This document shows, piece by piece, positions 11,820 through 24,103 of a stretch of DNA of 64,000 nt. Position 1 is the stretch's first letter. Each line of letters begins with the position of its first letter. The position numbers and the translations under genes are program-made. The stretch comes from Prostheceraeus crozeri (lineage: Eukaryota > Platyhelminthes > Polycladida > Euryleptidae): NCBI GenBank assembly GCA_907163375.1, contig CAJQUW010005551.1, forward strand, positions 310,001-374,000, in the 5' to 3' direction. Under the pieces are notes generated by a model, which was given only the letters and a program-made list of their open reading frames with translations, was not told the DNA's origin and searched no databases.

Positions 11820-14800
11820 TTCGGTCGATGAGGCACAGGAATTCCTTGCAATTATCCATTCATGAACATGTCATTTTATTTATGAAGCCTTGCATATATG
11901 AAAGGTACACTTCTCAGAAAACGTAGATGACGTCAAGTGCATGTGGTGTACGACTCCGTCTAATAAATCCTAGTTGTTGTGTAGGCCTATTCCGTGGGCG
12001 GTCATTATGTGAATTTATTCAAGACAGCCCTGTATTTGATTAATATTCGTGCTCACTCTATAATACTGAATGAAATATACGAAAATTTGATGATAATGAT
12101 GAGTGAAGGGTACACTTGATAAATGCAAACAGATGATGTTGACTGAAACAAATAAGTAAGCCAAGCAAATTATCTGAGAGGTTCTATTTTGTTTAAGTAT
12201 TCACTATTTTTAAAGTTACCTTCATTTACACTTCTGCATTTTAACTGAAAGGCAACCTTTAATGCAAATCGATGCAGCTTCTCCTCCAATAGCTTTCTAC
12301 AACATCTTGAAGACAATATTGCATAGCAACATTAATTAATTAACGGTTAACAGCATTGAAAGACTCATTTCGGTAGCAAATTGCCCCACTACTTATGTCT
12401 CTTATGAAAGAGTGCTTTTCCTAAGATTTCTTGGCATTGTCTCTTAGGTTGGCTTTTCTGACATCGGTTGAGCGCTTCTGTAGTCACATATAAGATTCAC
12501 AGCTGACGAATGTTTTATTATATGAAATTTATTCAGTATTAGACGTCTGATATTTTAGAAAAAATCAGCTGATCAGGGGATGGCACGATGTGTTTCAGCT
12601 AGGGACACTATCTGCCTTAAGAAGTGCCTTGATAGTCTATTATTTGTTGGATACATGTTTGAAATATATGATCCTAGGTAAAGGATAATAGAGGTCCACA
12701 GATAGGTTACTATTTCCAATCCCAGCCTTGTCAATAGCGCTGTCCAGGACACTTCCCTCAGAAGACTGACAATGCATTCTGTTGAGTTTGTATTAGTATT
12801 TTGATAACCTTACAACTTCGATGTATTTTGGTCTTGTTGATGACTCGGAGAACGTTCAGACAGTGCTGTTTGAGTCTTGCTGATATCCAACTCACCATAG
12901 GCTAATAGTTATTTTGAGTCTTCATTCACAAAGCGGGGTGAAATAGTCACGTGATTAATAAAGAAGATTCTTATGCAATTCTGATACATCCCTCATCGCG
13001 TATAATTTTTTAATTTTGTTTTGCTGGTTGTTGAAAACTTCTGCTTGTCTACCAAAACAAGTGTCAGAGAAATCAAAATAGGCAGACCTGCATCTAATAT
13101 TCAAGCACGCAGTTGAGATTGCATAGATAGCATTAGAGCAATTTCGTTCACATCCCCTTTAAGTTTGCTCAATCAAAGAAAAAGACAATAGGGCTTAACT
13201 AAATTATTCAATCTCAGACATTTTGAGCTTCCCCTTGATTTCGGGAGTGTGGCTATTGCACCGACTGAGCCTATACATTATTCTTACATGACTTACAACG
13301 GTGACAATCAACTTACATGACTTACAACGGAGAAATGCGCCTCACATTTCTCTCAAATGAGACCTCTGATAATATCAAGATATACGCAGGCGTTTCTTCG
13401 CCCCACTTGTTCTATCTTAATTTGAAACTGCATAGTGAAATTAATTCATATTCTAATGGACTTTAGAACACATAACTAACTCAATTTAGTGTCGATAACT
13501 TCTATCTTCTGCCTGTTTGTTGGGTAACCAGTATCAATATCTCAGTCTGTGCAATGGCCAGGAAACAAAAATTGTAACGGCTCAGCCAGTATTGTGATCA
13601 TTGCCCGCGGGGAGCGTAACATTAGCATGAGCTATATTTGCAGTGAGCTTGTATTAGTGTTTGAACTTCGTGATTGAGCAAGACATCTAAACGTTTAAAC
13701 GATTGCTTCTGTCAACGCAGAATTTTTACTTAATAAACTTGGGAACCAAACTGGAGAAATTCTTCGGTCACTGATAATGCGCTGTGACAAGTGACAAGTA
13801 ACCTGTGATTTCAATCCTCGACGTGAGAAGCTTATCTTGATCAGCAAGTTTTGAATTCTTCGACTTGATCAGTGATAAGTTCTTACCATATTCACCCACT
13901 TCATGACGGAAGGAAATTTACTTATCATGTTTGCTTTATCATTATGTGCGGAAGAAGAACATATAAAATTTCATAGTAAATGAATCATTAATAATTGTTG
14001 CAGGACAGCCTGCATTTGGCGTATAGACCTACCTATCCAGTCACATTCAACATTTGCTGTTTCTGTTGATATGCTTAACTCATGAGACACCTTCACTATC
14101 TTAAGGAATGTACGCAGCCTATTTCAATAAAACTTGTGTATAAGTTGAATTCCAACATCACATTTTAAATAGAACGGGTGACCCAAAGGTCTTTCTGCCC
14201 AAAAGTGTTGTGAATGAATCTTCTGTATTTCTTATGCCGTAAATGAATATTCTATTGAAAGATTTTGCAATAGATGCGCTCGTAGGTGGAGGTGAACAGA
14301 CCGTAAGACGCATTGCAAGATGCTGTGTTTAGATCTTTTTTTACATTATTCACTAAGTTTTTGCACACATTTGTTAAATTAGAAGGAAGTTCTTGGCATT
14401 ATCTAATTGCTACTTGCTGTGCAGCACACTCCATTCTCCAAACAACTCCTTGGGAATTCAACATGCCTCTGAGCAACGAAATTTCAATACACTGGATGAG
14501 TTTTGGATTGCTGTAGCCTATAGCTTACAGGCAATAGGCCAGGAAAATCGAGACTTAAACATGCGCGGAAAATTGTTTACTTTTGCGTTCGAGAAGGATA
14601 CACAACATACTTACAAAAAATTCCAGGATATCATTCGGTCGACTGTCGCCGTCAAATTTTTATTGAGAGGTAGCATGGATAAGCATAACTGCGTTTATGC
14701 TCAGTTTGTAACTGCGCTCTTGGATTAGAAGAAGGGCCGAGTGGACAGAGCACAGAAATAAATTGCTCTGTGTGACAGACCATCGAGGTTGCACAGCAAT

Positions 14801-15570
14801 TTTTCGAAGACATTCTTACTAATGTCCTCTTACGGAAATTCGTGAACATGGTGTCCCGTAAATATTAGCCATCTTTTCCCACCGGTAGTCTAGTGCCGAA
14901 AACTCAGCATGGATGATATTCCATGCATTCACTCGTGGTTCCTGGACATGGCCTATGGGCTCGTCAGATATACCGAAGATGCGCTTTCCATTTTTTCAAT
15001 TTCCGTCAGTTTTGAACTTAGGACCCATCTCTTATCAATGTTCTCATTTGCTGTGACTAACATAGTTGCCACTGCTGCGCTATTTTATCGTGCTGAGCTA
15101 TTTCGATGTTTCCTGCGCTATTGTGCTCTTTTGTAGTGATAATGCGCTATTTTGATACCAAAGCTAAATAATGATAAAAGTGATATCTCCAACATATATT
15201 ATTGTACACGAGTCCTTCATTTGATTGCCGGAGTACGTTCACTAATTTTTCAAGCTTCCAAATCTATTTCTAAAATATTGTTGATTTAAGTAGCATGTGA
15301 GATCTTTTGTAGCAGGATGACATAAATTTTACCTGTAAGCAGATCAGTATTATTGTTTCTACTGAATTTGCCATATGTACGTGAGAATGGATGGTTTTAA
15401 TTCTTGGAATTCTTGACAGAGCATAACAATATGACAAATTGAAAATTCTAATTTGACAACTATAATTTGATTCGTGTCACAACAAATTGAAAAGCATAAT
15501 GACAATTCCTTGAAGCTTCTTTACCTCCAAACATTACCTCGATAGACAAATCAATGAACAATGGTGCGAA
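11820..15570. other. No supported gene; unannotated part of the insertion
   Basis: The sequence is AT-rich and unique within the window. A 111-codon ORF at 14393-14728 has no recognisable domain. I see no splice-bounded exon or inverted repeat here. Confidence 0.4.
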
Positions 15571-15579
15571 TCTGCGCGT

Positions 15580-16092
15580 CTGCTGAGTTCTATTTGGTTC
15601 CTTTTCTTGTCAGACACGATGAAAGAAAAAAATACATCAATCCAATGCGAGGCAGCTGGCAGTTTTGTGTTGAAATGAAATTTTCTAAGTTTCCGATTTA
15701 GCGGAAAATGTGAAGTCTAGAGCCATTAAGTTTAGCATAGAATGTCTTCAGGTCATTTTCTTTGATGTGCTTGTGTTGCTATCATGTTTCTGATCGACCA
15801 TGTATGCGAGAATGTGGATTAAATTGCTCTATATGCTTGTATTTGCCGATATTAGAGCTTGCCAAATCTGAATGTGTTAAGCTTCATAGACAGGGGTGCA
15901 TGAACATGATAGAAAATGACCTGAAGACATTCCATGTCAAAAATTATGACTCTGGGCTTGGTAGTTTTCGTTTAATCAGAGAAAACACAGAACATTTCAT
16001 TTTGACCAAAAACTGCAATCTGTCTCCCATTGGATTAACATGTGTTTTCCTTTGATCCTGTCTGGCAAGAAGAGAACCAGCGGAACTCGGTA
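15580..16092. mobile_element. Fold-back/MITE family FB, copy 1
   Basis: Two long arms are inverted relative to each other. The left arm has GGTTCCTTTTCTTGTCAGAC and ATGTCTTCAGGTCATTTTCT. The right arm has GAAAATGACCTGAAGACAT and CTGTCTGGCAAGAAGAGAACC. The arms are about 190 bp and imperfect, separated by about 130 bp containing TTGCCAAATCTGAATGTGTT. No coding capacity is evident. A second copy lies at about 19080-19780, on the other side of the P-type transposase and in the same orientation. Confidence 0.75.
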
Positions 16093-16106
16093 GACTCACG
16101 GACTAG

Positions 16107-17010
16107 TGGTGGCCACATCATTTTGTGAAAGTCTCATTTTTGGCCTCGTTCCCTGCAGAAGCTCGTTCTGGCTACCGGACTATTTTCATGGAGAAAAGCT
16201 CGGAGGTATTTTAACATTTCGATTTCACTGCCAAGTCGGGAAATTCTATGGAAAGTTGAAGGAAAGACTTCCCACTATCTTCCACCAATAATCGACTTCT
16301 CTGTGCGATGATATTTTTAGATCCAGCAACCGAATTCAGCTAATGGAAGAGGCCAAACGTGTGGATGAAACTGCAGCAGAGCTGGATAAGCGCATACTGA
16401 AGTTACCTAAACGATGGTCAACCCGTCAGCATCCGAGAAGGCATACTCAAACGAATGAGTAGCATGATCCATAGACATTTTGGCAAATCTTCTTGATATC
16501 ATGGACGCTTTAATGATACAATTCTACCCAAAAAACTTTTGTTTTTTTTAAATTAGATTTGAAGTCATAATTTTTTAAATGGTTATTCAGATTGTATTTT
16601 GGTCATCCAGTAGATAATTCGTCCTTTAACAATTTTTCTAAGTTTTAACATGATAAGGTGCCTGAAATTAAGTTCGCATGTTTATTGAGTATTTTTTGGA
16701 GGTAGGTTGGTGTAATCTACTAATGTTTCTTACATAATGTAACGTGCAGTTATATATACATCGCTGTGTACGTACATGCGTAAACTTTGCTTTGACAGAT
16801 TTCGACGTATTTATCTTAGCCGATTGTCTCGAGTTTTCTTTCTAGATTCTAGCGCTATTTTACTTAGTGTGCGCTCTTTTCATGATTTTCTTGAGTGACA
16901 ACTATGATGACTAATCAAATAAGACAAAATATTCGGCAGCCAGAATGAGTTTCAGCAGGGAACGAAGCCAAAAGTGAGACTTTCATAGAATGATGTACAA
17001 CCTATACCAG
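16107..17010. repeat. Inverted-repeat pair enclosing about 730 bp
   Basis: The arm at 16107-16190 and the arm at 16925-17010 are reverse complements with roughly 80% identity by eye, sharing TGAAAGTCTCA, TTCGTTCCCTGC and TTCTGGCT blocks. They could be the ends of a small DNA transposon abutting the FB copy. Nothing recognisable is coded between them, and target duplications are not clear. Confidence 0.5.
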
Positions 17011-17265
17011 GAATTATAGATTATATCTTTTGTTACGGGAAGAACAACAACGTCGCACTACTGACATAATGAGGTTACTTTCATTAGTAGTTTAGAACAC
17101 TACCACTCATGTTACCTAAGTCAAGATACTAAATCGCTAAGAACAACTATTAATTGCATATCATAACTCATGTATATGCGCACATCCCCATCTTTATACA
17201 CTATATAAATAATGAAAGCATTGAAGAATATGACAAGAAAATTTATCACAGTTTGCAGCATTTCT

Positions 17266-18743
17266 CTACAGTTTCTTGTTTTTTTTACATAATTTTACAA
17301 TATTTACAAAAATTCGTGTTAAAAAACCACAAAGTCGCTTGAAAAAAGAGCGGTTGATCACATGATTGTCAGTTGAAACAGCAACAACACGAAAAAGTGA
17401 ATCAATTTGACGAATGACACTCATAAACTCATTGTACAAAATATCGGAATTAAGTCGAAACACAGGAATTAAACACACGACATCCTTATATTTTGAACAA
17501 GACGACTGAATCATAAAAGTTAAAACGGTCTTGGCTGATATGCCATACGATGTATAACCTACAAATTGTCCATTACTGAGTTCTACACGCTGAGCAGTAT
17601 AGACTTCGTCGATCATCAATGTAACAATTTTTTCTCTGTCATCCAAAAAACTTGATCTCCTTTGCAGATACCCGAGATCAATCGAACAGGTTTCAACTGC
17701 AGATCCTCTAGACAATGAACGCAGCGTAGTCATAGAGGGCAGAATGAAAATATCTCTTAATTTATTATACAAAGATGCACTTGTAATCTGCCACAAAAAA
17801 GAAAGTGCCAACGTCTTACATGAATATTTTCTGGCATTCTTTGGTACTTGACAAAGTCGCAGCTGCTCAATAACAAAATTTAGTAGGTGGTACATTTCAA
17901 ATTCGGGTCATCGATTGACTTTCACAATCTAAAAATGTTTCAAGAAAAGAAGCAGCGAGTTCTAGGTACTGAGAGCTACTGTTGTTATCTAAATGTTTTT
18001 CTGACAAATTCTTCGTATAGGCAATAACGTTACAAAGTTGAGAAATAGTTTTTACTTAATCTCCACTGAAGATATGGTGAAAGTTGGAATTCTCTAACTT
18101 TGATGACAGCACGAATACTCGCACGCTCATGCTTTCGTCGACGATCACCGTAGCTTTGTGAACAGGAGCCATAATTTCGATGTTAGAAACACTGACGTAC
18201 ATAAAAATCAAACACGACTGATGATCTACCTTCACAATATTGGTGGGGAGAGGGTGACTTGAAGAATCACTTAGTTTCGAACGCAGAGCATCGAGAGAAT
18301 CAAACGAATCTTCCTCAATAGATTCTCTGATCAAATTCTCAATTCTATTGTTCTCAAAGGACCGTCGGGAATCAGCAGTCGAATTTGAAGATTGGGGAAC
18401 AGTTGGAGATTTGGTGAAATATTTAGGACACTCTGGGAACACTGAAGGAATTGCCGTTGATTTCAATCGTTTCTTCTGAAGAATTTGCGATAATCTCCTC
18501 TCCCGACTGTCTACTTTCACGTGAGTCGGTCGACGTTGTTTCGAAGTCGTGGTCGTTGAAGTGTTTCTCACACACTCTGTGATTCTCATTAGGAGTAAAA
18601 TCCTTTCGTGGGATAGCAGACATCCATCTTGAATGTAGAGCAGGGTCTGTTGGAAACTGAAACATTGAGCATTTTTCAATGACCTCATTTTTCCTGGGCT
18701 TATAGCCACTGCGACAATTAGGAACGCAGCACGAAAACACCAT
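17266..18743 (-). pseudogene. P-element-type transposase with THAP domain (THAP9-like), broken
   Basis: The N-terminal part (18743 down to about 18540) carries a THAP zinc finger: MVFSCCVPNCRSGY, a FQFP block, a tryptophan in SRWMSA, and VCEKHF giving the final C-x2-H. The characteristic AVPTIF-type end of the domain appears as STAIPSVFPECPKY in another frame, so a frameshift lies near 18545. That second frame ends at 18056. A third frame (17895-17266) gives transposase-core sequence including LMIDEVYTAQRVE, LSNGQFVGYTSYG and VVAVSTDNHVINRSFFKRL, typical of P/THAP9 transposases (RNase H-like core with a GTP-binding insertion). The C-terminal part is missing or unrecognisable. At least two frame changes make it non-functional. 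The element's own termini were not identified. Confidence 0.85.
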
Positions 18744-19079
18744 CGGTTGAACGTTGTCTTTAAAATATATGTTACACGGTAATACACGTTATGCGAGCGA
18801 AGTTGAGAATCGACAGTCCGATAGTCAGCAAGACGAAGCAATGTCCCAGCTAACACATTTACACATAGGTAATGAAAGGTGTGAGTCACGTTATCGCATG
18901 CATTGGAACTTGGAAGGGACAGCTTCTCGCTCTATCTTTGTCATGTAAGCAGTCACTGCAGCGCGAGATGTTAACCCTCTCCCTGTCAAGGCAGATTTCG
19001 CAACATAGTGCGTTGTTCTTCTTCCCCGATACACTATCTATAATTCCCTGAACCTATACCTACTACAAATCTGTACGTT

Positions 19080-19780
19080 AGCCGAGCTCTGGCTCTCCTT
19101 GTCAGACATGATTAAAGAAAAATTCATGATAATCCTATGGGAAACAGACTGCAGTTTTTGTTTACCTTATGGCAGTCTGTCTTATCTGTCTGTATTATAG
19201 CGGGTTTTGTTTCCTCTTGTCAACTTAAAACCATTAAGTATAGAGCCATAACTTTTGATATGTAATGTCATCAGGTTATTTCCTATCATGTGTGTGTGTG
19301 TGATATTATTATGATTCTGGTCGGTGATGTATACGAGAACGTGATTCTCGGTGGACAAAGTGCATGTTATGTGCATGTTATAAAACAGCATGTTTATGTC
19401 TGCAGACAGTAGGAGGCTTGCCAAATCTGAATGTGTGTAACTTAATAGATAAATGTTCATGATGATCATAAATTCAGAAAAAATTTCCTCAACCTAGAAT
19501 TATTTTGTAAAATGAGAGAAAGTGGGGACACAAGTGATCAATCCGTGGGCGAAGCGTTCTGTCGTGTTTATTTCTCTCATTGTATTTTCGTTTGAAGAAA
19601 TTTTCTTCTGAATTTATACCGTAATCAATATACTAACCGATGGATTCCATGGATCAGTTCATAAAGACGATAAGAAATGACCTGATGACATTCCAGGTCA
19701 AAAATTGTGGCTCCAGACTTCATAGGTCTACCTTTCAATTGATAAGAGAATACATAGAAAACTTCATTTTGAAAAATGTG
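19080..19780. mobile_element. Fold-back/MITE family FB, copy 2, with a nested MITE
   Basis: It shares with copy 1 the left-arm blocks CTTGTCAGACATGATTAAAG and ATGTCATCAGG, the central TTGCCAAATCTGAATGTGT, and the right-arm block AAATGACCTGATGACATTCC. The right arm is pushed away by a nested palindromic element at about 19469-19620. Internal ORFs on both strands (such as 19182-19469 minus and 19640-19852 plus) are products of the arms, not genes. Confidence 0.7.
19469..19620. mobile_element. About 150-bp palindromic MITE nested in FB copy 2
   Basis: The left end reads TAAATTCAGAAAAAATTTCC. The right end is its approximate complement, TTTTCTTCTGAATTTA. Inner TGAGAGAAA/TTTCTCTCA blocks also pair. 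The sequence has no counterpart in FB copy 1, showing it is a later insertion. Confidence 0.65.
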
Positions 19781-20154
19781 CGATCTGTTGAATTTAGTCA
19801 GTCGTGTCAATTCGAGAACTCGCTTGAAGTCCACTACCTGTTGCCTCTATAGTTTTAGATCATTATCAAATAGATTGAATGAAATGATACAACGCTATTC
19901 TGAAGAAAAACTTGACAAAGTTGCTTTTCATAGCTTTTGAGTGACGCAGTACTTTTACCCTTTCTCACTTTTAGTTGCAGCAACGAAATACCGAATTAGG
20001 CACATGACCGGGCACACGTTCTGCTGTATAATCTTGATATAAAAGATCGTTCGAATTCTTCAGTGTAACGTATCTAAAGGAATTAGTTAACATGACATTC
20101 ATTTGTTAAAGTGCATGTATCATGTTGCAGTGTTCGAATGATATTAATATGTGA

Positions 20155-20396
20155 CAGGGCTGGACCGGTCAATCTTTCATAACCGGCTAACCCAATTATA
20201 TTTTTAATCGGTTATATGAGGATCACCGGTATTTATTTAGTTGTCAAGGTTTATCGACAACTACGGACCGAATTCCTCGAAACTTTCAACCGAATTCCTC
20301 CACTTGCAGTGCTTTGATTTCAATGTATAAGTTCATTACTTCACCGACGTCGTAACCGATTTTAACAGGTAACCGGTTAACCGATCCCAACCTTGG
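20155..20396. mobile_element. Possible hAT-like MITE with CCGGTT-rich ends
   Basis: The left end CAGGGCTGGACCGGTCA and the reverse complement of the right end, CAAGGTTGGGATCGGTTA, are alike, and AACCGG motifs recur inside. A CAGGG start is usual for hAT elements. I could not find a matching 8-bp duplication, so the call is tentative. Confidence 0.35.
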
Positions 20397-20992
20397 AATG
20401 GGAAGTAACATTGTGCTGTCTGAAAATCCCTGAGTTTTGTTATGGGTATTCCACGACGAACGTTTTGTGTCAAAGTGGATTTTTTGTTCATCTCATTAAA
20501 ATATCGATCAAGGAGTATGCCATCATGTTTACTTCATTTCATGTACAAAATATTATTTTATTCCGAACTGCTTGCTCTTTTCTGACCCAACGAAAATTGG
20601 AATAATTATGGATTATGTTAAATTAAATGCTATTTAATGGAAAAACGATGATATATGCCGTAGTTTAGGACAGATTTTACAGTTAATTACATTTTTAGTT
20701 ATACGTGAATAAAGTGATAACACTTTGATGCAAACAAGCATGCGTTCTAGGAAATCAGGATTGATCACAGTGAGCGAGTTGATGCAATGAGCTGATGATC
20801 ATTATGCGTTCTACTTCAACAAATGACTAGATGCTACTAGCTCAATGACAATGTAAACTTAATGCATCGACATTTAGTCTGTATTAGTTATTCATTGCCA
20901 TGCATTTTATTGGCGTTATTTTGAATGTCTAATAACCATATTTTATTAAATATTAAAATATTTTATCAATTATTTTCACTATGGGTGAACTA

Positions 20993-21433
20993 CACTAGGT
21001 GACATGCCACGCTCAATTACGCGCAATTCACGCGTAAACTACGCGTAATTGCACTTGACCCTAAACATCCGTAGGTACGCGTGACATTGCTGCAACATCT
21101 GTCGGCAGTCATGTTATATAAACTTTGCGTCTCATGTGTCTGTATGTATCAGAGGCTAAACAATGTGATAGGACCTCAATTTCATGCTCAGGGAAGACAG
21201 AACATGCTTAGCGTGGTTCAAGCGGCAGCGCAGACAACCGTAGACGACGCGCAAACTATAAACGCTCGCCCGCGCGTATTCATAAACATTTCCGATGTTT
21301 TAACATACAGCATCAGATCAAGTGATTTCTGACTCTTGCGTATGTATGCGCGTGGAAGATAGAATGTCTTTAGCACGGATGTTTGGGGTACTCCGTAATT
21401 ACGCGTGAATTACGTGTAGCATGTCACCTAGTG
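20993..21433. mobile_element. 441-bp TA-flanked MITE (Tc1/mariner-type target)
   Basis: The ends are inverted: CACTAGGTGACATGC on the left and GCATGTCACCTAGTG on the right, each flanked by TA. Further in, ATTACGCGnAATTCACGCG blocks repeat in both orientations, and AAACATCCG pairs with CGGATGTTT. The 83-codon ORF inside is not protein-like. The TA duplication fits Tc1/mariner, but no transposase is present to confirm it. Confidence 0.75.
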
Positions 21434-21978
21434 TAGTAAGTAGTAACACTACAGTTCTGGTGATAATTAACTCAAATATCTAAATAATATTGGCGATAAT
21501 GTCCGCATCTTCAATTTAGCACCTTTGCGACTAAGGATGTACTTCCCTCCATCAAGTAAAGTCAAGCAGGCTCTCTGTAAGAATATGATCACTGGATCAT
21601 TCGTAAATCATAAATGATCTTATTGTTAGAATCTTTCACGTATGACTATGCTCTATAGTTTTAAGACTGATTAAATTAAGAGAAGAACACTATGCATAAC
21701 GGTGTTCCACCACAGCGAGGCATTCGTGTGCACACTTGATTTGATCAGCGATTTTTACAATGTTCGATCTGACTTGGATTTCAGACGATGCCATAGTCGT
21801 CTCCATCTACTATCAATGAATCCGAAGTTTATGATAAGGCTATATAGGACATCGTCGATTTGAAGCAGTGAATCGTGGGTATTTTCACTTGGTGACATCC
21901 CAAATGTTAAGAGGCCCTTTCAGCAAAAATTTTCTTCCTCTTCTCATATCGTCATAGAAGAACTTTATGTCTTGAAAT

Positions 21979-22721
21979 GAGGGATTTGGAGTCGGAGTCC
22001 CGGAGTCCTATCATTTTTGCTGGAGTCGGAGTCGGACTCCGGCCTATAACTAGACCCCAAATATAATACAAACAAATCATTTATCCTCGTACATAGCTGT
22101 CAGTGTCTTGATGTCAACTTTCTCCGTCATACAAAAGTACAGAGACAGCAGTGCATGCAAAGCTTGTAATAGATGAGGGAATAAATCGTGAGTGAAAAAA
22201 AGGATTGTCTTTTCACTCGGTGATTTAGTAGAGAAGACAAGCCTTCCTAGCCTCGATCACACCTACGCGCTAAATGTAACATCAGAGACAAAAATGAAAT
22301 ACTAGGTTGTTTGAGAACATTGCCTCTTACCCTCACATTAATCGTGTGTGATTTCTCCTCCAAAGCGCATATTAAAATCGAAAGCGTACTCATATTTTTT
22401 GTAGAAAAATGTGGGATTTTCCTGCCTGGTAGAGACTGGAGAAAACCATGTGAAGCACACATCAAAAAGATGGGAGGAGCCGAATCGTATGCATCCAACT
22501 TAAAGCGACATTTGATTAACTTTCATCGATAATGATTGATAATTGATACAGCAATGATCACCCACATTGGTTCAGCTAAGCCTATAATGATCTATGATGT
22601 AGGTTACCGGTTTGTTTTCAAAAAACTGGGCTTTATATACTTTCCACCCACAGTCGGAGTCCTATCAACCCCCGGAGTCGAAGTTGGAGTCCTATCAAAA
22701 TGATAGGACTCCGCATCCCTG
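21979..22721 (+). mobile_element. 743-bp hAT relic with BED-finger fragment
   Basis: A perfect 8-bp duplication, CTTGAAAT, flanks the element (21971-21978 and 22722-22729), the length typical of hAT transposons. The left terminus begins GAGGGATTTGGAGTC; the reverse complement of the right begins CAGGGATGCGGAGTC, with GGAGTC repeats inside both ends. Length and content show an internally deleted copy, since autonomous hATs are several kb long and encode a dimerisation/RNase H transposase. Confidence 0.9.
22311..22532 (+). pseudogene. BED zinc-finger remnant of a hAT transposase
   Basis: The 73-codon frame ends with CEAHIKKMGG, SYASNLKRHL and INFHR. This matches the C-terminal half of a BED finger, in which a short loop leads to an SNL-x-RHL-x3-H block supplying the zinc-binding histidines. 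The usual second cysteine appears to be replaced (CEAH instead of C-x2-C), so zinc binding is doubtful. The catalytic domain is absent. Position inside the 743-bp element with hAT-type duplications supports the assignment. Confidence 0.6.
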
Positions 22722-23305
22722 CTTGAAATGTTGCAATTTATCCATCATTTTAAAGCTACACTTGGTTTTGGAATTGTAGAATGTGGATCTTTAGGAAACT
22801 GAAAGGAAGATAGCCTATCAATTAATTGGTTACCAAAATACCTATTGAGCATAGTTATAGATGTGGTGTTCTGACAACATTATCAGCAATGATTCACAAA
22901 TACGATTGATATTCTAGTGAATATATTCCACACAAAAATCTTCACATAACTCATTTAGCATGAATAGGACTTTATACTCGCATACGGAATATTGAACCTT
23001 TTGCTGTGATACCCAGTATATTGTTTGATTTTTGAGCATTAGTTATTAACCTAATTTTTTTTAAATGAAAGTCATCGCATAATTTGGATGTTTACTGGGT
23101 TTACTAAACAACAGGTGCGTAGAAGTTGCATAGAGGTAATAAATAAGTACTCAATCTTAAGCTCTGTATGAAGCTAGGATCGTTGTTGGGCGAAGGGCAA
23201 GTGGCAAATAAGTCCCAAATGCAGAATTGAGATATGAATGCGCAGTTTAATTGTCTTACATTAGTGACATTGAGACAACTTCTATAATGTGTCTTCACTT
23301 TTCAG

Positions 23306-23441
23306 GTGCATTTTTGATGACAAATATATTGGAGATGAACCTTGACATGAATGAAGAAAAACGAATATTGCAAGAAATAACATTTTGTGTTGGATTCTAC
23401 GCTTGTCGAACTAGAACCCGCCTCATCATCCTGTGCGCTTG
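23306..23441 (+). other. Isolated splice-bounded open segment (exon-like)
   Basis: A good acceptor (CACTTTTCAG) precedes and a strong donor (GTAAGT) follows 136 bp of open frame. It would enter in phase 1 and leave in phase 2, encoding about 45 residues including CVGFYACRTRTRLIILC. No domain is recognised, and it lies within the 17.65-kb insertion, so it may be a transposon exon, captured sequence or chance. Confidence 0.25.
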
Positions 23442-23898
23442 GTAAGTCGAATTTGTCTCGCTGATACGTTGGTCACTATTTATTCTCAAGTCACCAAAAA
23501 ATTGTTGCTAACTTTCTGTATAGGCCCATTAAACCCTTGTACAATAGACGACATTGTGGTCGTCCCATAAATCAGGCAAGACTCAAGCCAACTTCATTAA
23601 AAAAATGTTTTCGATCTACTCATCAATTTGTATATCATAGGCATACACCCCAGTTTACTTAATAAATATCTGCAGGTGAGCAGGAAACTTTCTTCAAGAC
23701 CACTTTCGGAATGGAGTGTAGATTGTACTTGCCGCTTCTCGTCATGGATTGGTAGAGGAACAAATTAGGTTACATGATATCAGTACCTCCTGTTACCAGA
23801 ACTGCCGCTTTAGCACGTGTACAACTTTCTCCGAGTGATTATTGCGAGTCCTCGCATTTCCTTACCGCCTCACATTGAAACCAAACTTCACACTGAGA

Positions 23899-23912
23899 TA
23901 AGCTCATCCTAA
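23899..23912. repeat. 14-bp target duplication, left, of the Penelope palindrome
   Basis: TAAGCTCATCCTAA here recurs exactly at 26336-26349 beyond the right arm. A 29-bp filler separates the right arm from its copy. Confidence 0.8.
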
Positions 23913-24103
23913 TGATGAGGATGAGAAAGCAAAAATGCGGCACTCCCTTTAGTAATGGCTTTAATAAAATTAGTTGCTAAAAATATATACACGGCAAACG
24001 TTTCGCGACGCAGTCGCTGCCTCAGTGCACTAAAAAGAAGGTAAAAGCAGTCAGAGTGCGTGGTTTATATATCAGAGTGATAATACCGTAGACAGAGTAT
24101 CTC

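Noticed and set aside
14393-14728. 111-codon ORF overlapping another at 14313-14516
   Set aside because: It looks somewhat protein-like, but I recognise no motif, splice borders or homologous context.
18754-18948. 64-codon plus-strand ORF at the start of the THAP transposase
   Set aside because: It is opposite the transposase's 5' flank and has no recognisable features.
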